A stretch of 45,802 bases of DNA from Gemmatimonadaceae bacterium. Its GTDB lineage: Bacteria; Gemmatimonadota; Gemmatimonadetes; Gemmatimonadales; Gemmatimonadaceae. Below are positions 32,529-40,530 of this stretch, piece after piece. Made by a program: the position numbers and the translations under genes. The notes under the pieces were generated by a model. That model was not told the DNA's origin. It did not search any database and saw only the letters and a program-made list of their open reading frames with translations. Within the stretch, counting starts at the first letter, position 1; the number at the start of each line of letters is the position of its first letter. Location of the stretch: contig JACMPK010000054.1 in the NCBI GenBank assembly GCA_014377535.1, forward strand, positions 1 through 45,802, written 5' to 3'.

Positions 32529-33005
32529 CTACACCACGTCGATCTGATGGATCGTAAGCAGCTCGACGATCTTCAGGCGACGCGTGCACGTGGGCAGCTT
32601 GAGCACCGCGGATTCGCCGACACTCTTGTTCTGCAGTGCGAGGCCGATCGGCGATGACATGCTCACCTGGCCATCCTGCAGCTCGCCACCATCGCCGAAC
32701 ACCAACTCGTACGTCTCGCGGATCTCGGTGGCGGGATCCTCGACGATCACGCGGCTACCGAGTCCCACACGATCGGTCGGGATCTGCGTGACGTCGATAT
32801 CGGAGAGCTTGCTGAGGCGCTGCATGAGCTGGCCAAGTCGCGCCTGCACGAAACGCTGCCGCTCGAGCGCAGCCTTGTACTCGCTGTTCTCGCGCAGATC
32901 ACCATGTTCCACCGCCTTCCGGATCTCCTGCGGAAGCGTCACGTTCAGCTCGTACCGCAGCTTGGCGACTTCACCGGAGAGCTTTTCCTTGAGTTCCGCG
33001 ATCAT
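32529..33005 (-). CDS. greA: Transcription elongation factor GreA/GreB family
   Basis: Gre factors rescue backtracked RNA polymerase by stimulating cleavage of the nascent RNA through its secondary channel. The 158-residue product has the N-terminal coiled coil with the acidic tip region HGDLRENSEYKAALER (catalytic Asp/Glu intact) and a C-terminal FKBP-like domain with VGLGSRVIVED and SPIGLALQNKSVGE. Size and layout match GreA. ATG at 33005 begins MIAELKEKL directly at the coiled coil. It stands alone, divergent from the MBL hydrolase. Confidence 0.94.
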   Translation of the reverse strand: MIAELKEKLSGEVAKLRYELNVTLPQEIRKAVEHGDLRENSEYKAALERQRFVQARLGQLMQRLSKLSDIDVTQIPTDRVGLGSRVIVEDPATEIRETYELVFGDGGELQDGQVSMSSPIGLALQNKSVGESAVLKLPTCTRRLKIVELLTIHQIDVV

Positions 33006-33146
33006 GGACGGGCCGTTGCTGCACAGGGAAACGACTTCGCCCAGCCAGTGGGGGCCGGGCGCGACAAGCAGAAGCTATGTTCCGCCGATTGCGCGCACAA
33101 CACGGCTGGGCGCGCTTTTCACCTGCACGAATGGCAGAGTCAGGCA

Positions 33147-33947
33147 ATGATCCAGATTCACCGGTATCCGGGCGTGACGGAGTGGCGGTTCACATCGCTC
33201 GGCAGCCGGCTCGCGGGCTATGCGGCACGCGCATTTCTGACGGATGACGGCGTCCTGATCGACACCGGAATACCCGCCTGTGGCGCCGCACTGGAGCCCA
33301 TGCTCGACGCGAGTGTCGTACGCGGCGCGATCATCACGCATCATCACGAAGACCACGCCGGCAACGTGGAGCGGCTGGCGCGCCGCGGCGTGCCTCTCTG
33401 GATTGCACCCGACACGCTGCCACGGCTCACATCCGTGAAGCGCATCGGCGCGTACCGCCGCGTCACCTGGCGCTCCATGCCGCGATTGCAGTCCGCCGTC
33501 ATGCCATTCGACACCGGCGACATGCGCATGCTGCCGTCACCGGGACACTGCGCGGATCATCATGTGGTCTGGCATGCGCCGTCGCGCACACTGTTCAGCG
33601 GCGACCTCTTTCTCGGAGTCGCCGTCCGCATCGCGCATCATCGCGAAGATCCGTGGGCAATGATGGACTCGCTGGAACGCATGGCCGACCTTGAGCCTGC
33701 ACGGATGTTCTGCGCGCATCGCGGGCTGGTGCCGGAGCCGGCTGGTGCACTGCGCGCCAAGGCAGCGTGGATCCGTCGCACGATCGGCGAATTGCAACGA
33801 CAGATCGCGGCCGGCAGGAGCGACGGTGCGATCATGCGGGCGGTGCTCGGTGGCGAGTCACTCGCTGGCTGGGCCAGTGCCGGCGACTACTCACGACGCA
33901 ACTTCGTGCGCCTCGTGCGTGAACGTCAGGCGTTGCGGCCCGCCTAG
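33147..33947 (+). CDS. MBL-fold metallo-hydrolase
   Basis: This 266-residue metallo-beta-lactamase-fold hydrolase has zinc ligands in THHHEDHAGN (HxHxDH motif), the third His in PSPGHCADHHVV, the bridging Asp in FSGDLFLG and the final His in MFCAHRG. The active site is therefore complete. The C-terminal helix-rich region (AKAAWIRRTIGELQRQI) resembles the substrate-binding domain of hydrolases such as LACTB2-like enzymes. The substrate is not identifiable. ATG at 33147 gives a natural N terminus. The stop TAG is part of a TAGATT word upstream of the next gene, a possible -10. Confidence 0.9.
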   Translation: MIQIHRYPGVTEWRFTSLGSRLAGYAARAFLTDDGVLIDTGIPACGAALEPMLDASVVRGAIITHHHEDHAGNVERLARRGVPLWIAPDTLPRLTSVKRIGAYRRVTWRSMPRLQSAVMPFDTGDMRMLPSPGHCADHHVVWHAPSRTLFSGDLFLGVAVRIAHHREDPWAMMDSLERMADLEPARMFCAHRGLVPEPAGALRAKAAWIRRTIGELQRQIAAGRSDGAIMRAVLGGESLAGWASAGDYSRRNFVRLVRERQALRPA

Positions 33948-33992
33948 ATTGGTCGCAGGAACCGCACGCCCCCTCGTTCACCGGAACACCGC

Positions 33993-34976
33993 ATGGAATA
34001 CACGACACTGGGCCGCACGGGACTCGTCGTCTCACGACTTGCGCTCGGCTGCATGAGCTTCGGCGCGACGCAGTGGCGTGACTGGGTGCTCACGGAAGAG
34101 GAGGCGCAGCCATTCTTCCGCCGCAGCATCGAGGCGGGTATCAACTTCTTCGACACGTCAGACATGTATTCCATCGGCGTGAGCGAGGAGATCACCGGTC
34201 GCGCGCTGCGCGAGTACGGGAACATGAGCGAAGTGGTGATCGCGACGAAGGTGCACTTCACGATGGGGAACGGCCCGAACATGAAGGGGCTTGGGCGAAA
34301 GCACATCGTGCAGGGCTGTGAGGCGTCACTGAAGCGGCTTGGCGTGGAAACCATCGACCTGTACCAGATTCATCGCCTGGATCGTTCGGTACCGATGGAG
34401 GAAACGCTGGAAGCGCTGGATCACCTGGTGCGCAGCGGGAAGGTACGCTACCTGGGCGCAAGCACGATGCATGGATGGGAATTCGCGAAGGCCCTCTACA
34501 CCAGCAATGCGCATGGCTGGTCGCGTTTCGTGAGCATGCAGAATCATTACAACCTGCTGTATCGTGAGGAGGAGCGAGAAATGATGCCGCTTTGCATCAG
34601 CGAGGGCATCGGCGTGATTCCCTGGTCACCGCTGGCACGCGGGCTGCTGGCCGGTCGCGCGCGCGCGCTGGCAGGCGGCGCGACACTACGTGCGGCATCG
34701 GATGCGACGCAGGTGGAGCATCTTTACGATCATCCGACCGACGATACGGTGATCGACGCCGTTCGCACCGTTGCTGCCGCGCGTGAACTACCCATGGCAC
34801 AGATCGCGCTGGCCTGGCTGCTGCAGCGGCCAGGCGTCACGGCGCCGATCATCGGCACCACGAAGCTCGGTCAACTGGACGATGCACTCGCGGCGCTGGA
34901 CGTGGTGTTGTCGCCGGCTGAATGCGCAGCGATGGAAGCGCCATACACCGCGCACGAGGTGCGCGGCTGGATGTGA
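33993..34976 (+). CDS. Aldo/keto reductase
   Basis: This 327-residue NADPH-dependent oxidoreductase has the TIM-barrel layout of the AKR family. The catalytic tetrad is visible as Asp and Tyr in FFDTSDMYS, Lys in VVIATKVHF and His in YQIHRLD. The cofactor-binding C-terminal pattern APIIGTTKLGQLDDALAAL is present. The N-terminal MEYTTLGRTGLVVSRLALG is characteristic of the YajO/YghZ type. The gene stands alone between the MBL hydrolase and a convergent cytochrome c gene 12 bp away. The substrate is unknown. Confidence 0.94.
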   Translation: MEYTTLGRTGLVVSRLALGCMSFGATQWRDWVLTEEEAQPFFRRSIEAGINFFDTSDMYSIGVSEEITGRALREYGNMSEVVIATKVHFTMGNGPNMKGLGRKHIVQGCEASLKRLGVETIDLYQIHRLDRSVPMEETLEALDHLVRSGKVRYLGASTMHGWEFAKALYTSNAHGWSRFVSMQNHYNLLYREEEREMMPLCISEGIGVIPWSPLARGLLAGRARALAGGATLRAASDATQVEHLYDHPTDDTVIDAVRTVAAARELPMAQIALAWLLQRPGVTAPIIGTTKLGQLDDALAALDVVLSPAECAAMEAPYTAHEVRGWM

Positions 34977-34988
34977 TCGGGCGTGCTG

Positions 34989-35495
34989 CTACCGCAGCGC
35001 GCGCAGCTCGGCGACTGTGAACGGCTTCGTGCGCGATGCGAGCTTTGCACGCACGACCTTCACCTGCGCTGCGGTGATCGGCGTCGCGCGATTGCCCCAC
35101 TGACTCCGCGTATACGTAAGCGTCGCGGCAAGATCCTCATCGTTCAGCACGCCACCCCACGCCATCATCGCGCCGTTGTACTTCTTGCGACGGACCTCGA
35201 TTTCTCCTTCCAGTCCGTGCAGCACGATGGCGATCGGCACGATGGCGCGACCGGTGACCCAATCGGATCCGGCGAGCGGCGGGAAGACGTTCTCGATGCC
35301 TTCGCCGGCCTGCTGGTGGCAGCTCGCGCAGAGCTCACCGTACTTGTTGGTCGGTGGAGCATCGCTATCGGCCGCTCGAACTGCGTGAAGCATCGGGCGC
35401 CCTTCGGCTGACGCCGGGTGGCCGATGCCGATGAGCGCGACGGCAGTGCCGATGCCGGCCACCATGAGCAGGGCGCGCGGGAGTACCATTGCCAT
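34989..35495 (-). CDS. Secreted class I cytochrome c
   Basis: This 168-residue periplasmic protein has a signal (RALLMVAGIGTAVALIGIG, then HPASA) and one c-type haem site CASCH within YGELCASCHQQAGEGIENVFPPL. The axial Met is likely in NGAMMAWGGVLNDEDLAATLTY, a typical cytochrome c helix end. It is a single-haem electron carrier, probably soluble or signal-anchored. The gene is convergent with the aldo/keto reductase and is followed on the other side by a 168-bp gap before metZ. Confidence 0.88.
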   Translation of the reverse strand: MAMVLPRALLMVAGIGTAVALIGIGHPASAEGRPMLHAVRAADSDAPPTNKYGELCASCHQQAGEGIENVFPPLAGSDWVTGRAIVPIAIVLHGLEGEIEVRRKKYNGAMMAWGGVLNDEDLAATLTYTRSQWGNRATPITAAQVKVVRAKLASRTKPFTVAELRALR

Positions 35496-35663
35496 GTGCG
35501 TGATCCGAGTCGGGGGCTGGTGCGCGAAACGTGTCGACGTCGCAGGGTGTCCACTCCGGAACCTATCAGCGCGGCCGCCGCGGCGCTGCAGGATCGACGA
35601 CGCGCGGATTGCGCTGGAAGGGCAAGTCGGTGCATTACTCGAGAGTGCACCTGATTCGATCGC

Positions 35664-36866
35664 CTACTTCGAGCGTTCCAGCGCCTGCTCGATATCGGCA
35701 ATCAGGTCGTCGCGATGTTCGAGCCCCACCGACACGCGGATCATGCCCGGCACGATGCCGACCTGCACCCGCTCGGCCTCACTCAATTTGGAGTGCGTGG
35801 TGGAGGTGGGATGCGTCACGATGCTGCGCACATCGCCGAGGTTCGGCGTGTGCGAGAGCAATTCGAGCGCATCGATGAAGCGACGTGCCCGATCCAGTCC
35901 GCCCTTCAACTCCAGCACCACGATGCCACCGCCAGCCGACATCTGTCGCACGGCCAGCGCATGATCCGCGTGGCTCGCCAGGAACGGATACCGCACGAAA
36001 TCGAGCTCGGCGTGATCTTCGAAGTGCGTTGCGATTGCGAGCGCGTTCGCGCAGTGCCGCTCCATGCGGACCGACAGCGTCTCGAGACTTTTCGACAGCA
36101 CCCAGGCATTGAACGGCGAGAGCGCCGGACCCGTATGCCTGATGAAGAACCGCAGCTCGGTGATGAGGTCGGCGTTGCCCACGACGACGCCGCCGAGCAC
36201 TCGTCCCTGGCCGTCGATGAACTTGGTGGCGGAATGGACCACGAGGTGCGCGCCATGCTTCATCGGCTGCTGCAGCATGGGCGTCGTGAAGCAGTTGTCC
36301 ACCACGAGCATCAGTTCGTGCGCCGCGCAGAGCTGGCCGAGCATGTCGAGATCGATGAGTGCGAGCCCCGGGTTCGATGGCGTCTCGACGAACACGAGCT
36401 TCGTGGATGGCTGCACCGCCGCTTCCCATGCGTCTGCACTTGCATCCGCATCGACGTAGGTCGCCGTGATGCCCCAGCGCGGGAACAGCTTCGTGAACAG
36501 CTGGTGCGTGGAGCCGAACAACGCACGCGACGCCAGAACGTGGTCGCCGCTGCGCAGGAAGGCGGCCATGCTGCCGAAGACCGCTGCCATGCCGCTGGCA
36601 AAGGCGATACCGTCATCAGCACCCTCGAGCAGCGCCATCTTGCGCACGAACTCGTCGGTGTTGGGGTTGGAGTAGCGGCTGTAGATGTTTCCCTGCTCCT
36701 CTTCCGTGAACAGCGCGCGCGCCTGCTCGGCATCGTCGAAGACGAAGCTCGACGTGAGGTAGAGCGGCGTCGAATGCTCGCGTTCCGCGCTGCGCGGTGT
36801 CTGCGTGCGGATGGCGAGCGTCTCGGGATGCAGCGTGCGGGGCGTGCGATGGGGCTGGTCAGCCAC
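35664..36866 (-). CDS. metZ: O-succinylhomoserine sulfhydrylase
   Basis: MetZ is a PLP enzyme forming homocysteine directly from O-succinylhomoserine and sulfide. The 400-residue product has SRYSNPNTDEF (substrate Arg and Tyr), FASGMAAVFG, VDNCFTTPMLQQP with the PLP Asp, and the Lys215-containing HSATKFIDGQGRVLGG. The DGQGR pattern separates MetZ from cystathionine gamma-synthase and MetY. The GTG start at 36866 has AGG spaced about 6 bp before it, and no upstream coding region is present because the leader is a riboswitch and terminator. Methionine-cycle control by S-adenosylmethionine is thus expected. Confidence 0.93.
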   Translation of the reverse strand: MADQPHRTPRTLHPETLAIRTQTPRSAEREHSTPLYLTSSFVFDDAEQARALFTEEEQGNIYSRYSNPNTDEFVRKMALLEGADDGIAFASGMAAVFGSMAAFLRSGDHVLASRALFGSTHQLFTKLFPRWGITATYVDADASADAWEAAVQPSTKLVFVETPSNPGLALIDLDMLGQLCAAHELMLVVDNCFTTPMLQQPMKHGAHLVVHSATKFIDGQGRVLGGVVVGNADLITELRFFIRHTGPALSPFNAWVLSKSLETLSVRMERHCANALAIATHFEDHAELDFVRYPFLASHADHALAVRQMSAGGGIVVLELKGGLDRARRFIDALELLSHTPNLGDVRSIVTHPTSTTHSKLSEAERVQVGIVPGMIRVSVGLEHRDDLIADIEQALERSK

Positions 36867-36931
36867 TTGAACCTCATGAACGAATGCAATGATCCCGCCT
36901 GGCGAGCGCGCGACGGGAGGTCCCGACACGC

Positions 36932-36961
36932 AAAAGCCCGGCAGACAGGAGGCCGCCGGGC
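36932..36961 (-). terminator. Intrinsic terminator in metZ leader
   Basis: On the minus strand GCCCGGC (36961-36955) and GCCGGGC (36942-36936) form a perfect 7-bp stem with a 12-nt loop, followed by TTTT (36935-36932). It sits directly after the SAM-II aptamer and 66 bp before the metZ start, so it can act as the expression platform. Confidence 0.85.
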
Positions 36962-37018
36962 ACTCGCGGTTTAGCACATTCTTTTACGTGGCGGCAATCA
37001 GCGGCAAATGACCACGGG
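36962..37018 (-). promoter_or_regulatory. SAM-II riboswitch aptamer upstream of metZ
   Basis: On the minus strand P1 arms CGTGG (37016-37012) and CCACG (36991-36987) enclose a loop with ATTTG and ATTGC. This is followed by TAAAAGAATGT and the invariant GCTAAA (36975-36970). P1, the ATTTG..ATTGC loop, and the 3' GCTAAA are the defining SAM-II features as known from the metX/metA aptamers, and the pseudoknot pairing can be drawn between CGC in the loop and GCG after GCTAAA. It lies between a promoter and a terminator ahead of metZ, exactly where such a switch should be. Not verified by covariance model. Confidence 0.87.
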
Positions 37019-37035
37019 CTTCAGTTGTGAGGGGA

Positions 37036-37064
37036 GGGATACGCCTGCCGGGTGGTGCTGTCAA
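37036..37064 (-). promoter_or_regulatory. Promoter of the metZ leader
   Basis: On the minus strand TTGACA (37064-37059), a 17-bp spacer and TATCCC (37041-37036) give a good housekeeping-type promoter. The expected transcription start near 37028 is about 10 nt before the aptamer. Confidence 0.75.
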
Positions 37065-37225
37065 GGCGAGCCCGGCCCCATCACAGCCGTCGTGCCGGTT
37101 CCGCGATCGCTTCGACCAACGACACCGCTACCTCCCGGGTAACTGTTGGAGTGGCGAGCCGCAGTGGATTCGACCGCCACGACCCCGGCTCGCCTGGCCG
37201 GGACCAACATTCTCCGGAAACCAGC

Positions 37226-37696
37226 ATGATGCGTCACATGCGCGCGGCCGCACTCGGTGCGGCGCTCTTGATCGGTTCGACCGTATCCGTTGATGCACAG
37301 GGCGGCCCTCCCGGTGGCGGCATGCGCCGAGCGCCTGACGAGATGGCATTGCTGGCGAAGACGCTGGAAGGCGTGAGCGGGATCACCGACGCACAGGCAT
37401 GGTCGCTGGCCGCGCTCGAAACCGGATACAAGCCGAAGTTCATCACCGCGAGCACCGCAATGCGTGACGCGATAGTGGCCGCACGCCAAGCTGGTGGCCC
37501 GCCTGACATGGCCGTGATGATGAAGATGCGCGGGCAGATGGACGACATGTGGAAGGAAGAGCTGGCCGCGGCGCGTGCCATCCTGACGAGCGCGCAGCAT
37601 CCCAAATTCGACGAAAATGTGAAGGGTATTACGGCTGCTGATTCCGTTCGCGACGCGCAGATGCGTGAGCGGATGGGCGGTCGTCCGCCGGAGTGA
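37226..37696 (+). CDS. Secreted helical protein with LTxxQ-like motifs (copy 1)
   Basis: This 156-residue secreted protein (signal MRAAALGAALLIGSTVSVDA) is made of long helices. Two LTxxQ-like motifs are visible: GITDAQAWSLAALE (residue about 57) and ILTSAQHPKFDENV. It resembles the Spy/CpxP-like LTxxQ superfamily, small periplasmic helical chaperones or metal-stress proteins. The ATG at 37226 lies 24 bp after a hairpin (CCCGGC at 37184 to GCCGGG at 37202). A strong terminator follows, and two paralogous genes come next. The precise function is unknown. Confidence 0.75.
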   Translation: MMRHMRAAALGAALLIGSTVSVDAQGGPPGGGMRRAPDEMALLAKTLEGVSGITDAQAWSLAALETGYKPKFITASTAMRDAIVAARQAGGPPDMAVMMKMRGQMDDMWKEELAAARAILTSAQHPKFDENVKGITAADSVRDAQMRERMGGRPPE

Positions 37697-37720
37697 GCGG
37701 TCGTTGACACGGTGTCGTGA

Positions 37721-37762
37721 CGCGCGGCGGGTAATTTCAACTTGCCCGCCGCGCGTTTTTTT
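37721..37762 (+). terminator. Strong rho-independent terminator
   Basis: CGCGCGGCGGG at 37721-37731 and CCCGCCGCGCG at 37745-37755 form a perfect 11-bp stem with a 13-nt loop, followed by TTTTTTT at 37756-37762. It ends transcription of the first LTxxQ-like gene. Confidence 0.95.
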
Positions 37763-37825
37763 ACATTGCATCTTTTCGTGGGTTCAGCCTGATTGTGCGT
37801 GAAACGTCTCTTGAGGATTTCTCCG

Positions 37826-38332
37826 ATGCCGCGTTCCCGCCACATCCTTCATACACGCCGGCTGGCGCTCGCCGGCGCACTGGCACTCGGTGCGACCTTC
37901 GTCGCGACACACGTTGCGGGTGCGCAGGAAGTTGGAATGGGTTCCGCCGCCTCACGGCCCACGATCGAGGACCTGACGGCACAATGGGCTTCTGTGGAAC
38001 GCCCTCTGCTCGGCGTAACCGACCTGACCGACCTGCAGCGCGATGCGATCGAGCTGCTGGAGGAGAAGCATCGGAAGCTGTTCAACATCGAAGCCGGACC
38101 GATTCGGCAGGCACGCATCGCACTGCTGCAGCGCGGGCCGTTCGAGCGCCAACGCGTGGAGCAGGCGCTACAGCGCATGGTCGAGTTGCGACGCCGGGAA
38201 CTGCAGCTGCTGCGCGGGCTGCTGACGGATGCTCAGCGCGTCCGCTATGACGAGAACCTGAAACTAATGGCGGCAGAAGAGGCGGCGGCGGAAACGAAGC
38301 GGGATCGCGAGGCGGCGTTCGTGACGCCGTAG
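37826..38332 (+). CDS. Secreted helical protein with LTxxQ-like motifs (copy 2)
   Basis: This 168-residue secreted protein has a signal MPRSRHILHTRRLALAGALA and cleavage near AGAQE. It shows two motifs in the same order as copy 1: DLTDLQRDAIELLEEKHRKL and GLLTDAQRVRYDENLK. The second is nearly identical in pattern to the ILTSAQHPKFDENV of copy 1. ATG at 37826 has AGG spaced about 9 bp before it. Longer frames from 37793 or 37799 add residues before the signal. It lies between the terminator at 37721 and the third copy. Confidence 0.75.
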   Translation: MPRSRHILHTRRLALAGALALGATFVATHVAGAQEVGMGSAASRPTIEDLTAQWASVERPLLGVTDLTDLQRDAIELLEEKHRKLFNIEAGPIRQARIALLQRGPFERQRVEQALQRMVELRRRELQLLRGLLTDAQRVRYDENLKLMAAEEAAAETKRDREAAFVTP

Positions 38333-38486
38333 GTTTTCGGGTGGCGTGCCAGCTACGAATGGCGCCGAGACGTAACACCACCGGTGTGAAGGCGTTGCAC
38401 GACTGAAACCGTGGCACTCGTGCCGACAGTTCCGTGTACAGTGCAGATCTTGTGTAGTGTAAGTACGGACATTGACGGAGGATTTC

Positions 38487-39074
38487 ATGCCTAGCACGCT
38501 GCAGGCGGTCCTGTCGGCTGTCGCACTCGCTGTCGTCGCGGTACCGATTACTGAACTGGCGGGACAGCCGTCGGCCGCGTTCCGGCAAATTGAGGTCATG
38601 CGGATCGCAAAAACGGTGGAAGACCTGCGATACCACAGGGTTGTCGCCGGCTTTGCGAACCTCGAGCACCTGCTGCTGGACGTTCCAGACATCACGGACG
38701 CCCAGCGTGAACGAGTCGAGCGACTGGAACACGATGCTCGCGGCGAGTTCTTCCGTCTGGGGCTGCCGCTGCGCGAGGCTCGTCGCACCGTGCTGCGGAA
38801 GTGGCCAGTCGAGGACGACATTTATGAACGTTCGCTCAACGCGCTCATTGTGGCACAGCGGGAACTGTATTCCCAAGCGCGGGCGTCGCTGGATTCTGCA
38901 CAGGCAACGCATTTTGATCGGAACACCGTTCAATTCTGGCGTTCCGCTGAGGAGATCTGGCGTCCCGGGGGTCGCGGCCCGACGCCTGGCGGAACGACAG
39001 GCATCTGGGTTTGGACACTGTACGTCAACCCGTTTTTGCCGCTCCTTGCGCTGGATGCAGCCACGACTCCCTGA
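38487..39074 (+). CDS. Secreted helical protein with LTxxQ-like motifs (copy 3)
   Basis: This 195-residue protein is the most diverged copy. Its signal or anchor is TLQAVLSAVALAVVAVPI. The first motif is DITDAQRERVERLEHDARG, and the second SLDSAQATHFDRNTV is degenerate. A C-terminal extension with a hydrophobic segment (GIWVWTLYVNPFLPLLALDA) sets it apart. ATG at 38487 has an ideal GGAGG ribosome-binding site 5-9 bp upstream. It is separated from copy 2 by 154 bp, so it may have its own promoter. It is convergent with the FAD oxidoreductase. Confidence 0.72.
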   Translation: MPSTLQAVLSAVALAVVAVPITELAGQPSAAFRQIEVMRIAKTVEDLRYHRVVAGFANLEHLLLDVPDITDAQRERVERLEHDARGEFFRLGLPLREARRTVLRKWPVEDDIYERSLNALIVAQRELYSQARASLDSAQATHFDRNTVQFWRSAEEIWRPGGRGPTPGGTTGIWVWTLYVNPFLPLLALDAATTP

Positions 39075-39245
39075 GCACATCGTGGTAGTCGTGTGTCCGA
39101 ACGAGTGCGGCACCCATGCTTCCGCAGCACGGCAGGAAACATCAACGCAGAACCGCTCGACGCAGATGTGCTGTATTGTCTGACAGTCGTGCGCGCCGGA
39201 CGATGGCGCCCGTGAGCGAAAAATGTTGTTTGACCGCCTCCAAGT

Positions 39246-40343
39246 TTATTCTCTGCCCAACGCCCAGCGCACCGCGTCGCGTGCGCACAGTGCGCCGACG
39301 ATGTTGCCAGTGCCGCTGTAGGCACCGATCGCGAAGACACCCGTACGAACTTCCTCGCAGATTGGCGCACCACTGCTTGAATAACTGACACTCGCAGCCC
39401 AGCGATGCGTGATCAGCGCACGCGTACCGATGTGCGCGCGCAGGAACTGCTCGAGCCGCTCCTGAATGGGCGCTGACGGCGTGGCGTCATGCGTCCACTC
39501 ATGCTCGACGTCGGTGTCGCGGAACCCGCCGAGTGCGATGGAACCATCGGGGAGCTGCTGCCAGTACTCGTAACCGTTTCGCCAGTAGACCGGTCGCGGA
39601 ATACGCACGTCGAACGCTGGTGCCGTGGCAAGCATCTGCAGGCGTGCCGTGCGGACACGCGGCGCGAGTTCGGGCAGCAGCGCTTCGAGGCGACCGTCGA
39701 CGGCGACGATCACGCGGTCGCAGGTGATGACACCCTGATTGGTACGGACGCAGGTATTGGTGATGTCGAGTGCGCGCGTGCAACTGTGCAGCATGGCGCC
39801 GGCATGCATCGCCTCACGCGCCATGGCGCGCACACGGGTGAGTGGTTGCATCACGCCGTCGGTCGGCACCAGCAGACCTTCGCCCTCCGGGCCCGCATAC
39901 CACTCCGCGGGAAAACCATCCAGCTGCAGCTGTGCGAACTGCGCGCGACAGTCGTCCAGTTCCGCGTCCGACGCGGCGATGCGCAGCGAACCTGTGCGAC
40001 GCGTGCACTGCGGGAAAGCCGCAAACACCGCGTCCAGCTCGTGCAACGTGCGCCGATACCAGGCCACCGCGATCTCGTGACCCAGCAGGCGCACGGCGTC
40101 GTGGTGGAAGTCGGCGATGCCGGCGAGCAGCAATCCACCGTTCCGTCCGGCCGCACCGGCGCCGACGTCGGCGGCATCGATGCCGATTACCCGCACACCC
40201 GCTTCGCGCAGCGCTCGCACCGCCACCAGGCCACTGCCGCCCAGTCCCACCACACATACATCCGCCCGCGCATCACCCCGGAGTGGCGCGGGTGGCTGCC
40301 AGGTCGGCTCGTCGTCCCACGCCGGTGTATTCGGTGCGTGCAC
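39246..40343 (-). CDS. FAD-dependent amino-acid/amine oxidase (DAO family)
   Basis: The 365-residue flavoprotein of the DAO superfamily begins with the FAD-binding DVCVVGLGGSGLVAVRALREAG. It continues with GAAGRNGGLLLAG, typical of gamma-glutamylputrescine oxidase and related amine oxidases, and ends GVFAIGAYSGTGNIVGALCARDA. The substrate is probably an amine or N-methyl amino acid. GTG at 40343 lies 1 bp after the stop of the 61-residue membrane protein and gives a natural N terminus; the longer ORF to 40400 would overlap that gene. Polyamine oxidation is possible given the deoxyhypusine-synthase-like gene elsewhere in the window, but that is speculation. Confidence 0.85.
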   Translation of the reverse strand: MHAPNTPAWDDEPTWQPPAPLRGDARADVCVVGLGGSGLVAVRALREAGVRVIGIDAADVGAGAAGRNGGLLLAGIADFHHDAVRLLGHEIAVAWYRRTLHELDAVFAAFPQCTRRTGSLRIAASDAELDDCRAQFAQLQLDGFPAEWYAGPEGEGLLVPTDGVMQPLTRVRAMAREAMHAGAMLHSCTRALDITNTCVRTNQGVITCDRVIVAVDGRLEALLPELAPRVRTARLQMLATAPAFDVRIPRPVYWRNGYEYWQQLPDGSIALGGFRDTDVEHEWTHDATPSAPIQERLEQFLRAHIGTRALITHRWAASVSYSSSGAPICEEVRTGVFAIGAYSGTGNIVGALCARDAVRWALGRE

Positions 40344-40344
40344 G

Positions 40345-40530
40345 TCAGCGCGACGTGCAGGGCGCGGTGGTGCTGTCGTACGCGCGGCCGGCCGACTCAC
40401 ATTCCGCGCGCGGATCGACGACGAACGATCGCCCCACGCTGACGCGCTTGTAGATGAATGCGATGCCGACGAGCGAGATGACCACGACCATCAGCTTGAT
40501 CGCGCGTTCCAGCTTCTGCATGCCGTTCAT
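40345..40530 (-). CDS. Small membrane protein between LOG and DAO genes
   Basis: This 61-residue protein has one helix (IKLMVVVISLVGIAFIYKRV) after an amphipathic N terminus and a polar C terminus with two Cys. The ATG overlaps the LOG-family stop (ATGA), and its own stop is 1 bp before the GTG of the DAO gene, so it is likely translated as part of the operon. No family is recognised. Confidence 0.6.
   Translation of the reverse strand: MNGMQKLERAIKLMVVVISLVGIAFIYKRVSVGRSFVVDPRAECESAGRAYDSTTAPCTSR

Noticed and set aside
36867-36977. N-terminal extension of metZ from an upstream ATG
   Set aside because: It would be translated from the riboswitch terminator region. GTG 36866 has a ribosome-binding site and starts the family N terminus.
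39190-39212. GCGCC/GGCGC hairpin between copy 3 and the DAO gene
   Set aside because: The stem is only 5 bp and there is no T tract; too weak to call a terminator.
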